From positions 102,661 through 166,660 of the forward strand of contig JAJPHR010000049.1 in assembly GCA_021325145.1 (NCBI GenBank): DNA of 64,000 nucleotides, in the 5' to 3' direction. Below are positions 27,540-36,489 of the stretch, one piece after another (the stretch's first letter is position 1; every line of letters starts with the position of its first letter). The notes beneath the pieces are model-generated. The model saw nothing but the letters and a program-made list of their open reading frames with translations, did no database searches and was not told where the DNA came from. This stretch comes from Verrucomicrobiota bacterium (lineage in GTDB: Bacteria > Verrucomicrobiota > Verrucomicrobiia > Limisphaerales > Pedosphaeraceae). Position numbers and translations under genes: made by a program.

Positions 27540-29813
27540 TCATGGTGCCAGGATGCCAAATTGGTCGTCGGGACTGGCCACGCCCGCGCCGACAGCCCCG
27601 ATGTCGTTGCCATTGCCGCCGTGCCCGGCGTCAATCAACGGGCTGCCCGGCTTGGGAGTGTAACGAGCGCGGTAGAGTTCCAGGATCTGGCGCGTGGTCG
27701 TCGTCCGCGCCCACACGGCGACGTCATCGATGCCCACCGCGTTCGTGGGATTCGTATAGGCTGGATTCACCTGCGCATTCAATCCGCCGATATCCGTGGC
27801 CGGATGACTGTTATCAGCATAATTTTGAAGGCTGCCGGCCTGCGGGTTGTAGAAGGAATTGTGGCCGACGTTGATCAGGTTCGTCGCCCCCGGAAAGTCA
27901 ACCATGACCGGCGAGTGCATGTTCAGGAAGGCACAGGATTGGACGTCCGCTGTCGCTGCCTCATCAACGTTCAAAGCGCTCGGGCCGGCGGTCTGATTGA
28001 GCCCATCGATCGTGTTGTTGTAGAAACGAACGTTCTGCGGGCTGTAAATCAGCCAGATGCCGGTGACATCCGCGTCGCCGCCCGCGAAAATGTTATGATG
28101 CACAAACGCGTTGTTCCCCGTGATCCACATCCACTGGTGTCCGGCGCCGAGCACCAGGTTGTAACGGAACTCGCACGCCACGTCGCGCACCGCCCAGGAA
28201 CTGTCCCGCACGACGTTGTGCTCCACCAGGACATTGTCGTCCGAAGCGCCGAGTTCAAAATTGTTTCCCTGGCTCCAGCCTCCGAAATAAACGTGACGGC
28301 TGTAATTGCGGCGCACGGTGATATGGTCCGACCCATTTTCCAGCATGATTCCCACGCGCGGCCCGATGAAGACGTTGCCGTCCGCATCCGTGTCGCCGCC
28401 GATGGTCCAGTGGCTGACCCCGGTTAACCGCAACCAGCCGGCGCCCATGTTGTTGGCGCGATAAAGCTTTTGCCCGGTGGAATCGCCGAGCAATTGCAGG
28501 GCCGGATAGGAACTCAGGTCTCCGTAAGTCTCATCGGGATACTGGCTCAGCGGCACCAGCGTGTTGCAGCGAAACTCGTTGCTGCTGATGCTGGCGGTGG
28601 CGGTCCCGTTCACGGTAAACGCCAGTTTGCCGCAGCCGTCGAGGTTGCAGTTTTCAAAGGTCAATGGAGCCGTTGTGGTCACATCCATCGCCAGCAGGCC
28701 GTCGTTGAGTTTTCCCAACCCGACCACGTCCGCGTAACGCAGCGTAAAGTGCCCGGTCCAGGTTCCTGAGGTGCGAATGCGGAAGCCGTTGCCGTTGATC
28801 CGAACGCGCCCACCGGGGGTATTGGTGCCGGCCATTTGCAAAGATTGCGAACCGCTCAGCACGAGGTCCTGGGTCAGGTTCAACACCTGCGCGTAGGTTG
28901 GCGGTGCGTCCACGGTGATCGTGACCGGATCGCTATCGAGAATTTCCGACGGACTATCGTAGAAGGCGCGGACGCGAAGAACATGGGCACCGGGTGGCAG
29001 ATTGGTCAGCGCCGCATGAAAAACCCAATATTCCGCGTCCAGGCCGTCCATCTCCGCGACGACCTCGTTGTCCACAATGAACTGGACGCGCGCGGCATTT
29101 CCGCCCTTGCCATCGATGGGGAAATTTGTATCCACGGCGGGGTCCTTCGCCGCGGCAAACACGCGCACAAAACCGGGCGGCAGGAAATGCTGTCCACCGA
29201 TTGGCGAGACAAAGGACACGAAACGTCCGCTGTCTTCAGCGGGCAATGAGCCAACCACCACCGTGGCCTGGTTGGTGACGAAGCCCAGGCTATTGCTCGC
29301 CGTGAGGGTGAAAGTTCGCGTGCCGGTGACACTCGCGACGCGGGAAGTGGCGCCGGTGACGTCCCCGATTCCGTTGTTGAGGCTCACCGCGGTGGCTCCG
29401 GCGACACTCCAATGCAGGGTGACCGTTCCATTGGTGGGCAAGGTGGCCGGGCTGGCGGTGAAGGAAAGAATCTGCGGCAATGATTGGGGCACCAGAAAGG
29501 CGCGGAAAAACTGGCGCGAATTTGTTTGCGGGGTGACGGTGAAATTCGTCTGCCCCGGCACGGTGAGGAGATATGGTGTCCAATTGGTTGAATTGTCCAG
29601 ACTGCTCCGACGTTGAATCTGATAGACCCGGCCGGTGGGGGCATTGAGAATTGAAACCTGCAATTGATTTGAGAGCCAGCCCATCTTCAGGACCGGGGGC
29701 GGGTCGGATTGCGCCCGGCCGGCGACGGCAACCAGGAACAGAAGCAGGAAACACAGGACGGGAGAGAGACGCGGGAAGCGGGCTTTAATAATTTGAATTG
29801 AATTTACCGACAT
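27540..29813 (-). CDS. Secreted right-handed beta-helix (pectate-lyase-like) protein
   Basis: 757 aa from the ATG at 29813, which opens a signal peptide (LSPVLCFLLLFLVAVAGRAQ). The tryptophan/F-R-type module (VYQIQRRSSLDNSTNWTPY, then RQFFRAFLVPQ) and an Ig-like domain (LPTNGTVTLHWSVAGATA) come first. The C-terminal 400 residues show repeated short strands typical of parallel beta-helix carbohydrate enzymes: ITVRRNYSRHVYFGG, VLVEHNVVRDSSWAVRD, FVHHNIFAGG and RFYNNTIDGL. It lacks visible catalytic residues that I can name, so it is a pectate-lyase-superfamily protein of unknown substrate. A longer start at 29849 is possible but has no signal peptide. Confidence 0.75.
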   Translation of the reverse strand: MSVNSIQIIKARFPRLSPVLCFLLLFLVAVAGRAQSDPPPVLKMGWLSNQLQVSILNAPTGRVYQIQRRSSLDNSTNWTPYLLTVPGQTNFTVTPQTNSRQFFRAFLVPQSLPQILSFTASPATLPTNGTVTLHWSVAGATAVSLNNGIGDVTGATSRVASVTGTRTFTLTASNSLGFVTNQATVVVGSLPAEDSGRFVSFVSPIGGQHFLPPGFVRVFAAAKDPAVDTNFPIDGKGGNAARVQFIVDNEVVAEMDGLDAEYWVFHAALTNLPPGAHVLRVRAFYDSPSEILDSDPVTITVDAPPTYAQVLNLTQDLVLSGSQSLQMAGTNTPGGRVRINGNGFRIRTSGTWTGHFTLRYADVVGLGKLNDGLLAMDVTTTAPLTFENCNLDGCGKLAFTVNGTATASISSNEFRCNTLVPLSQYPDETYGDLSSYPALQLLGDSTGQKLYRANNMGAGWLRLTGVSHWTIGGDTDADGNVFIGPRVGIMLENGSDHITVRRNYSRHVYFGGWSQGNNFELGASDDNVLVEHNVVRDSSWAVRDVACEFRYNLVLGAGHQWMWITGNNAFVHHNIFAGGDADVTGIWLIYSPQNVRFYNNTIDGLNQTAGPSALNVDEAATADVQSCAFLNMHSPVMVDFPGATNLINVGHNSFYNPQAGSLQNYADNSHPATDIGGLNAQVNPAYTNPTNAVGIDDVAVWARTTTTRQILELYRARYTPKPGSPLIDAGHGGNGNDIGAVGAGVASPDDQFGILAP

Positions 29814-30377
29814 ACGTAGTTTTAGTGGGTGTGCATTCCAGGGGGACATAAGTATATTCTTTTATTCCGACGGTTTTCTGAAATTTTGCAAAGGCCCCTG
29901 ACCGCAGGCGTCCATGCCAACCTTAACGGGAGCGTGACCGGGCGGCGCCTCGGTCAGAGCGTGACGGCACGCGATTGATGTTTGCGGGCGTGGGTCTTTA
30001 CCTCGATATGACAGCCTTTTCGTTGGTTTTTACCTGGCTAGATACGGTGTCCGGACGACTTTGGCTCAATGGATAAAAACCGGCATGACGCCAAAGCGTG
30101 TCACTTTTCTTGAGGATTCGTAAAGTCGGCTAGGCTTTCGGAACACCCTCTAATTCATGTTTCAGTTATGGGAGGACGCCGCCGCAACAAATGTGCCACC
30201 AAATTTCGCTTTGCCCGCAACGCCAAGCGCTTCTCAAAGTCCTTAAGCTGGACACGGCGCGTCTCATTTTTGGGTTCCGCGCTGTTTCGGTGGAAAAGTC
30301 CGGGAAGGGACGGCGTTTCGAACCGCCATCCGCCCTTGCTTTACAAAGGGCGGAGACCCGGTTATTGAGGAAGCGAC
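29814..30377. other. 564-bp intergenic region, divergent, with leader hairpin
   Basis: It separates the beta-helix gene (minus) from the DUF4259-ankyrin gene (plus). GAGCGTGAC is repeated at about 29930 and 29958. A hairpin, CCGCCCTT (30330-30337) pairing with AAGGGCGG (30346-30353), lies in the likely 5' leader just before the RBS-like GAGGAAG at the downstream start. No RNA gene or convincing small coding frame is visible. Confidence 0.5.
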
Positions 30378-31550
30378 ATGGGAACGTGGGGATACAAGAC
30401 ATTTGAGAACGATGCGGCCGCCGACTGGCTCTACGACCTGGAGGAAGCGACCAAGCCGGAATTCGTGTTGCAACCTTTGCAGGCACTGATCCGATCGCGC
30501 GGGAAGGCGGACCTTGACGATTGCATGGAAAGCCTGGCGGCGGCGGAAGTGCTGGCCGGAGCAAGGTACGAACCGCCGCGCAACCTGCCCCGGATTGCCC
30601 GCAGTTGGGTCAAGCGGGTGGCTTTGGTTCCCCGGGATGCCGATTTGAAAATGGCGATTCGCGCCGTGGCGAAGATTGAGGCGGATTCAGAGTTGGCGGA
30701 TGAGTGGCAGACCGCCGGCAAGCTCTCCGCATGGCAGAAGGAGGTCAAAAGGCTTGTCCAGCGCTTGACCGCAGCGCTGCGCGCGCCCGTCCCAAGCCGG
30801 CAAAACAAACCGAAAGTCCAACGAGAAACCCTGGCTGAAATGATCATTGCCGTTGCGGCGGATCCGGCGGGGAAACGGCGCGAGGAATTGCAAAAGAAAC
30901 TGGCAAAAATGTCCGATCCCAATCGTACCGTAGGCGGGAAACTGGACGGCAAGAGCTTAATTCCGCTGACGCCATTACACTGGGTGGCTTCCCGGGGCAT
31001 GCTGCCAGAAGCCAGGCTGTTGCTTGCCCGCGGGGCCAAGGTTGCTCACAACGCCCTTTTCAGCGGGACGCCAATGGATTTCGCCCTGAAGAACAATCAT
31101 CCGGAGATGGTCGCCCTGCTCCTGGAAGCGGGGGCCAACCGCGTCGACGCATTGTTCACGGCCATCAGCCATGATCGATTGGAACTGCTCAAGCTGATCA
31201 TTGCCGCGGGCATTGACCTGAATGTGCAGCGGGAAGGCGGTTGGACACCAGTTCAGTGGGCGGCCCTGCACGGTTCGCTGAAAGCCCTCGAACTGTTCCT
31301 TGGGCTGGGTGCGAATGTAAACTGCGCGGACGTCGATGGGGACACGCCCTTGCATCATGCAGCGGGTGATGCCCTGGGCGTTCATAGCCAGGATGGCCGG
31401 TATCTGGAGGCGGTAAAGTTGCTTGTCCAACACGGCGCGAACGTGAATGCCATCAACCTGGGCGGAAAAACGCCGCTTGATGTCGCACAAGAAACCAACG
31501 CTTCCGAGATCGTTCAGTTCCTGCGCGAACACGGTGCCCGACAGGGCTGA
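30378..31550 (+). CDS. DUF4259-ankyrin repeat protein
   Basis: 390 aa. Residues 1-130 are DUF4259-like: it opens with MGTWGYKTFENDAAADWLYD, the typical start of that family, whose role is unknown. After a charged linker, residues about 195-390 form ankyrin repeats. Clear units include TPLHWVASRGMLPEARLLLA, TPMDFALKNNHPEMVALLLE, TPVQWAALHGSLKALELFLG, TPLHHAAGD and TPLDVAQETNASEIVQFLRE. No signal peptide is visible, so it is probably cytosolic. Ankyrins imply protein-protein contacts. GAGGAAG lies just upstream of the ATG. No toxin or effector partner gene is adjacent; the next gene starts 333 bp away. Confidence 0.82.
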   Translation: MGTWGYKTFENDAAADWLYDLEEATKPEFVLQPLQALIRSRGKADLDDCMESLAAAEVLAGARYEPPRNLPRIARSWVKRVALVPRDADLKMAIRAVAKIEADSELADEWQTAGKLSAWQKEVKRLVQRLTAALRAPVPSRQNKPKVQRETLAEMIIAVAADPAGKRREELQKKLAKMSDPNRTVGGKLDGKSLIPLTPLHWVASRGMLPEARLLLARGAKVAHNALFSGTPMDFALKNNHPEMVALLLEAGANRVDALFTAISHDRLELLKLIIAAGIDLNVQREGGWTPVQWAALHGSLKALELFLGLGANVNCADVDGDTPLHHAAGDALGVHSQDGRYLEAVKLLVQHGANVNAINLGGKTPLDVAQETNASEIVQFLREHGARQG

Positions 31551-31758
31551 CGATGAGGCCCCCAAAGAAAGAGTGAATTACAACCGCCCCCATTTTTCGC
31601 GCGCATTCACCAGTTAGTTTGATCTTTCCCCAACGGCTTGCCTCGCCCGCCTTGATCGGCGCAACGCCGATCCAGACCGTGGGTGAACGATCGATTGCAA
31701 TCAGGTCGCGACCATCTGGCCCAACTCAGAGCTGGAACAGACTTGGGGGCGCGCCATG

Positions 31759-31838
31759 CCAAATGCGGACGCAGGATACCAAATGCGGATTAACATCACC
31801 AAATGCTGACGGAAAGTACCAAATGCCGACGCCAGATA
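31759..31838 (+). repeat. Four direct repeats with exact 20-bp period
   Basis: The core CCAAATGC followed by N-GA begins at 31759, 31779, 31799 and 31819. The 3' halves diverge. The array ends 45 bp before the ATG of the sedolisin gene. Iterated binding sites for a regulator are one possible reading. Confidence 0.8.
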
Positions 31839-31883
31839 CCTGCCAGAGTTTGATTTCCCACGACGTCCCGCCAATTTGGCAGC

Positions 31884-34800
31884 ATGAAGACATACCGCTC
31901 CACCAGCAACTTTATTCGCGTAATCGTTGTTTCATCCGCCCTCAGCATCTTGTTCCCCGCCACTCATGCTTTGGCTGCCGGACAGATGCTCAAAGGCCAC
32001 GTTCCTCCAGTCGTTGCCAGCCTCCAGCCCATAGGCACTCTTTCGGCCACGCAACAACTGAGTCTGGCGATTGGCTTTCCGTTGCGGAATTCGGCTGAGC
32101 TCACCAATTTGCTCCACGACATATACAACCCAACTTCGCCGAAATATCATCAGTACATCTCCCCGGCGCAGTTCCGGGAAGCGTTTGGCCCAACGGAAGA
32201 GGATTATAAGACCGTGACTGCCTTTGCTCAGGCACATCACTTGACAGTGACTTATGCGCATTCAAATCGCATGATATTAGACGTCACCGGGAAGATTGCG
32301 GATATAGAAGATGCATTGCACGTAAGAATGCGTGTTTATAATCACCCGGCGGAAGTGCGCACTTTCTACGCCCCGGACGTCGAGCCTTCGCTTGATCTAA
32401 CCGTGCCTGTCATGGGGATTGAAGGATTGAATAATTATGCCCTGGCACGGCGAAATTCCATAGCAACCCCGATTGGCAACGTGCAAGGGGCGCAGTCAAA
32501 CGGTGGTTCGGGGCCGGGCGGCGAATATGCAGGTTATGATTTCCGGGATGCCTATCTTCCTGGCGTCGCACTCACTGGTTCCGGGCAGACTGTAGGGCTG
32601 CTGGAATTTGATGGCTACGCGACGGCTGACATCAATGCGTACGAAAACACGACCGGTTTACCGAGTGTTCCGCTCGCCAATGTCCTGGTGGATGGTTTTA
32701 ACGGCCTGCCTTCCGGAACTGGAGGAGAAATTGAGGTGTGCCTGGATATTGAGATGGCAATCGCAATGGCTCCGGGCTTATCCAAGATTATCGTCTATGA
32801 GACGGCGAATAGTATCAACCTCTGGCACGATTTACTCAACCGCATGGCTGACGACGACCTGGCGAAGCAACTCTCCTGTTCGTGGTTTATTCCAAATGGC
32901 GCCGCCGATCCAGTCGCCGAGCAAATCTTCCAGCAGATGGCGGCACAAGGACAATCCTTCTTCGTTGCGTCCGGGGACAGCGATGCCTATACCGGACTGA
33001 TTCCATTCCCGAGTGATTCGCCGAACGTGACCGAAGTTGGCGGCACAACTCTGAATACCACCGGGCCGAACGGCAATTGGGCTGCGGAAGCCGTTTGGAA
33101 TTGGAATGTGCAAGCGGGCTGTGGCAGCACCCCAGACATTGGCAGCAGCGGCGGCATCAGCACACACTACGCGATTCCCACCTGGCAAACCGGCGTGGCC
33201 ACCTCCGGCAACCAGGGATCGACAACCATGCGGAACGTTCCCGATGTCGCACTGACCGCAGACAACATTCTCATTGTTGCCGATGGGGCAAATCAATGTG
33301 TAGCGGGCACCAGTGCCGCAGCGCCCTTGTGGGCTGGCTTTACCGCACTGGTCAACGAGCAGGCCGCTGCCAACGGCGCATCCACAGTGGGCTTTCTCAA
33401 CCCCGCGCTGTACGCCATTGGCCGTGGGTCAAGCTATGGTTCGGACTTTCATGACATCACTACGGCGAACAACGAATCGTCCAGCAGCCCGAATCAATTT
33501 TCAGCAGTTTCGGGTTATGATCTTTGCACGGGCTGGGGCACTCCCAACGCTCAGTTGATCAATGATCTCACAGGTTCATGCCTATTTACACCGATCGTCG
33601 CGCTGAGCACAACCCGTAGCAGTCAGACCGCGACATTGCTGCCCAACGGCCTGGTGCTTGTCGCCGGAGGCATTAACGGCAGCAGCTATCTCACAAGCGC
33701 GGAGTTGTACAATCCGGCGACCGGAACGTGGACGCCGACCGGTTCGCTGCACGTCCCGCGCGGATACCATACGGCGACGTTGCTGCCCAGCGGCCAGGTG
33801 CTCGTCGCGGGAGGCCTAAACAGCGGCGGAGCGCTTCAAACCACGGAGTTGTACAATCCGGCGTCTGGAACTTGGGGAATTGGTCCGCCAAATTCAATGA
33901 ACACCGCCCGCTATTCTCATACGGCGACATTGCTGCCCAACGGTCTGGTGCTCGTCGCGGGCGGAATTGGCACGAGCGGCACGCTCATGAGCGCAGAGTT
34001 GTACAATCCCGCCACTCTCACGTGGACTAGCACCGGTGCGATGAGCGTCGGACACGACCATCATACGGCAACCCTGCTGCCCAACGGTTTGGTGCTCGCA
34101 GCGGCAGGCTTTAGCAGCGGCGTGACTGCCATCGCGGAGCTGTACAACCCAGCCACCGGAAGATGGACCACGACCGGCTCATTGCATACTGCCCGTGAAA
34201 GCCACACGGCGACATTACTGCCCAACGGCCTGGTGCTGGTTGCGGGGGGATTTGCCGGCGTAGGGCACGGCATTTCCTCAATTGCGGAGTTGTACAACCC
34301 GGCCACCGGGGCCTGGGCAACGACTGGTTCGCTCAACACCGGGCGCGAGAACCACACGGCGACATTGTTGCCCGACGGACTGGTGCTCGTTACTGGAGGG
34401 GTTGGCCAGACCGCCGGCTTCCTTGCCACCGCGGAGTTGTACAACCCTGCCACCGCGTTGTGGACAACAACCTGTTCGTTGAACACGGCACGGGAGTTCC
34501 AAACAGCGACATTGCTGCCCAACGGTTTTGTGCTTGTCGCGGCTGGTGTTGGTTCGACCGGGTCAGCTCTTTCCAGTGCCGAATTGTACCCGATTTCCAG
34601 CGGTCAACTGACTTCGACCGGCACATGGATAAATAGTGGTTCTATGAACACCGCCCGCTTTAGCCATACGGCGACATTGCTGCCCAACGGTTTAATGCTC
34701 GCCGCAGGCGGGATGAGCACGGGCAACAGCTATCTTAACGCCGCGGAGACATACAATCCGGCAAGTGGGCACTGGACGACAACCGGCTCGCTGAACACCG

Positions 34801-35630
34801 CGCGCGTATACCACACAGCCACATTAATGCGCAATGGACTGGTGCTGGCAGCGGGCGGCCAGAACAGCTCCGGCGTAATTGGCAGTGCGGAATTATACAC
34901 TCCAGCCACCGGCAATTGGACGACAACCGGTCCGCTGAACTTCGCTCGACAGAACCATACGATGACCTTGCTGCCTAATGGCCTGGTGCTCGTCGCCGGC
35001 GGCATCGGCACGAGCAGTGTGCTGGCGAGTGCAGAGTTATACAATCCGGCCACGGGTCAATGGACAACGACTGGTTCGCTTAATACCGCCCGATATTATC
35101 ATACGGCAACATTGCTGCCCAACGGCCTGGTGCTCGTCGCAACAGGTTTTGGCGGCATTGGTGGGCTTACGACGAGCGCGGAGCTTTATAATCCGGCCAC
35201 GGGTCAATGGACAACGACTGGTTCACTTAACCAGGGTCGTTACTTCCAGACTCAGACGCTATTGCCCAACGGCCTGGTGCTGGTCGCCGGAGGCGCCGAC
35301 CTGAGCGTCGGCAATCTTACGAGCGCAGAGTTGTACGATCCGAGCAGCGGGATGTGGACAGCCACCGGTTCACTCAACACCGCCCGGAAGACTCATACCG
35401 CCACGTTATTGCCCTTTGGACTGGTGCTCGTCACAGGAGGCTACGGAACCGGTCCGCTTAACAGCGTGGAGCTATATGATCCGCCCACTGGAACCTGGAC
35501 CTCCACCTCTTTGCTAAACCTCGCGACCAGCTTGCACACGGCTACATTGCTGCCCAATGGTTCGGTGCTCGTTGTCGGCGGTAATGGCGCAAGCGGCGTT
35601 CTTCACAACTCGGAGTTCTACAATCAGTAG
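31884..35630 (+). CDS. Secreted sedolisin (S53) protease with 14 kelch repeats
   Basis: 1,248 aa. An N-terminal signal peptide (VIVVSSALSILFPATHALAA) is followed by a pro-kumamolisin activation domain (residues about 40-185; LTNLLHDIYNPTSPKYHQYI). The S53 catalytic domain has candidate Glu284/Asp288 in EIEVCLDIE, an oxyanion Asp in ASGDSDAY, and Ser477 in GTSAAAPLW. Sedolisins are acid-active serine carboxyl proteinases. From about residue 572 to the end there are 14 kelch-type blades of about 48 residues (HTATLLPNGLVLVAGG, then SAELYNPATG.WTTTGSLNTAR). Fourteen equals two seven-bladed propellers. The propeller part may bind carbohydrate or protein. It is probably exported or surface-attached. 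No processing motif is seen. Confidence 0.9.
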   Translation: MKTYRSTSNFIRVIVVSSALSILFPATHALAAGQMLKGHVPPVVASLQPIGTLSATQQLSLAIGFPLRNSAELTNLLHDIYNPTSPKYHQYISPAQFREAFGPTEEDYKTVTAFAQAHHLTVTYAHSNRMILDVTGKIADIEDALHVRMRVYNHPAEVRTFYAPDVEPSLDLTVPVMGIEGLNNYALARRNSIATPIGNVQGAQSNGGSGPGGEYAGYDFRDAYLPGVALTGSGQTVGLLEFDGYATADINAYENTTGLPSVPLANVLVDGFNGLPSGTGGEIEVCLDIEMAIAMAPGLSKIIVYETANSINLWHDLLNRMADDDLAKQLSCSWFIPNGAADPVAEQIFQQMAAQGQSFFVASGDSDAYTGLIPFPSDSPNVTEVGGTTLNTTGPNGNWAAEAVWNWNVQAGCGSTPDIGSSGGISTHYAIPTWQTGVATSGNQGSTTMRNVPDVALTADNILIVADGANQCVAGTSAAAPLWAGFTALVNEQAAANGASTVGFLNPALYAIGRGSSYGSDFHDITTANNESSSSPNQFSAVSGYDLCTGWGTPNAQLINDLTGSCLFTPIVALSTTRSSQTATLLPNGLVLVAGGINGSSYLTSAELYNPATGTWTPTGSLHVPRGYHTATLLPSGQVLVAGGLNSGGALQTTELYNPASGTWGIGPPNSMNTARYSHTATLLPNGLVLVAGGIGTSGTLMSAELYNPATLTWTSTGAMSVGHDHHTATLLPNGLVLAAAGFSSGVTAIAELYNPATGRWTTTGSLHTARESHTATLLPNGLVLVAGGFAGVGHGISSIAELYNPATGAWATTGSLNTGRENHTATLLPDGLVLVTGGVGQTAGFLATAELYNPATALWTTTCSLNTAREFQTATLLPNGFVLVAAGVGSTGSALSSAELYPISSGQLTSTGTWINSGSMNTARFSHTATLLPNGLMLAAGGMSTGNSYLNAAETYNPASGHWTTTGSLNTARVYHTATLMRNGLVLAAGGQNSSGVIGSAELYTPATGNWTTTGPLNFARQNHTMTLLPNGLVLVAGGIGTSSVLASAELYNPATGQWTTTGSLNTARYYHTATLLPNGLVLVATGFGGIGGLTTSAELYNPATGQWTTTGSLNQGRYFQTQTLLPNGLVLVAGGADLSVGNLTSAELYDPSSGMWTATGSLNTARKTHTATLLPFGLVLVTGGYGTGPLNSVELYDPPTGTWTSTSLLNLATSLHTATLLPNGSVLVVGGNGASGVLHNSEFYNQ

Positions 35631-35716
35631 CAAGATGCCTGTTTCGTTGCTTTGCCGGCGTGCAAGAAGACGCTGCGTCCAGGGAACGAATCCGATCGAA
35701 AACGCGCAACGTGGTA

Positions 35717-35756
35717 AAAAGAAGGGCCGGACAACAGGTCCGGCCTTTTCACACGG
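35717..35756. terminator. Bidirectional terminator-like hairpin, repeat copy 2
   Basis: GGCCGGAC (35725-35732), loop AACAG, GTCCGGCC (35738-35745), with TTTT after the stem and A-rich flank before it. It lies between convergent genes (sedolisin and response regulator), where a two-way terminator is expected. It is identical over 40 bp to 24240-24279. Confidence 0.88.
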
Positions 35757-35757
35757 G

Positions 35758-35820
35758 GATCGAGGACGACGACGAGAACGAGGACGAGGACGATTAGCGG
35801 CCGGGAAAATGGCCGGCCTA
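35758..35820. repeat. GAGGACGACGACGAG tract and GGCCGG hairpin
   Basis: A GAGGAC-type purine-rich tract (35760-35795) is followed by GGCCGG, an 8-base loop and CCGGCC around 35800-35819. The tract resembles the reverse complement of 63055-63106. The end overlaps the last codons of the response regulator gene. Confidence 0.6.
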
Positions 35821-36489
35821 CTTCATCGCGCCTTCGCGGCACCATTGAATGGCGTGGAGCATCACTTCGGTGGAAGTCTTGAGGTTGAGCTTTTCCTTGA
35901 TGCGGGCGCGGAAGGAATTGATGGTGGGGATGGTCAGGCTCAGTTCCTTGGCGATCTGGCGCGTGCCTTTGCCTTCGCCGAGCATGCGGAAGACTTCCAG
36001 TTCGCGGTCGCTCAGGGTCTGGACGGGTGAGATGGGCTCTTCGCCCTTGCCGCGCATGAGCCGGGAGAGCATGGAGGTGGACATGCGTTCGCTGAGGTGG
36101 ATTTCGCCGGCGAGGACTTTCGAGATGGCGGCTTTCACGGTCTTGGCGGACTCGTGTTTCATCACGTAACCGACGGACCCGGCGCGCAACGCGCGTTCGG
36201 CGTAGAGCGATTCGTCGTGCATCGAAACCACCAGCACCGGCAGGTCGTCGTGCGTGGCCTTGATGTTCTTGATGAGATCGATGCCACTGGCGCCACCCAG
36301 CGAAATGTCCACGAGCACGAGGTCCGGGTTCTGGTCGGCGATGGCCTGCATGGCCTCGGTCGCGTCGGCAGCCTCGCCGCACACGATCAGCTCGGGATTG
36401 CGGTCGATCATCTGGCGCAAGCCTTCGCGAAACAGCGGATGATCATCCACGATCAGGATGCGGCTTTTTTCAGGCGACGGTTTGGTCAT
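35818..36489 (-). CDS. NarL/FixJ-type response regulator
   Basis: 223 aa. The receiver domain has the acidic pocket DD (residues 15-16), the phosphorylatable Asp61 in LVLVDISLGG and a conserved Lys around 113 (YVMKHE). A C-terminal LuxR-type HTH (residues about 155-215; LSDRELEVFRMLGEGKG, then IAKELSLTIPTINSFRARIK) binds DNA. Its ATG overlaps the stop codon of the upstream histidine kinase gene by 4 bp (36486-36489), so the two form a translationally coupled pair. Target genes are unknown. The sedolisin gene is convergent and so is not an obvious target. Confidence 0.95.
   Translation of the reverse strand: MTKPSPEKSRILIVDDHPLFREGLRQMIDRNPELIVCGEAADATEAMQAIADQNPDLVLVDISLGGASGIDLIKNIKATHDDLPVLVVSMHDESLYAERALRAGSVGYVMKHESAKTVKAAISKVLAGEIHLSERMSTSMLSRLMRGKGEEPISPVQTLSDRELEVFRMLGEGKGTRQIAKELSLTIPTINSFRARIKEKLNLKTSTEVMLHAIQWCREGAMK

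Noticed and set aside
30166..30564. Minus-strand 132-codon frame overlapping the DUF4259 gene start
   Set aside because: No domain, no RBS, and it overlaps the start of a gene with a recognised N-terminal domain.
31654..31672. Short hairpin GATCGGCG/CGCCGATC upstream of the sedolisin array
   Set aside because: A single 8-bp stem with a 3-nt loop and no T-tract. It could be chance in GC-rich DNA, so it was not listed as a terminator.
31619..32098. A plus-strand frame overlapping the start of the sedolisin gene
   Set aside because: Begins in the 20-bp repeat array region and runs out of frame into the signal peptide of a well-supported gene.
33598..35627. Repeats considered as a CRISPR array
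   Set aside because: The repeats are in frame and encode kelch blades. There are no short unique spacers or cas genes.
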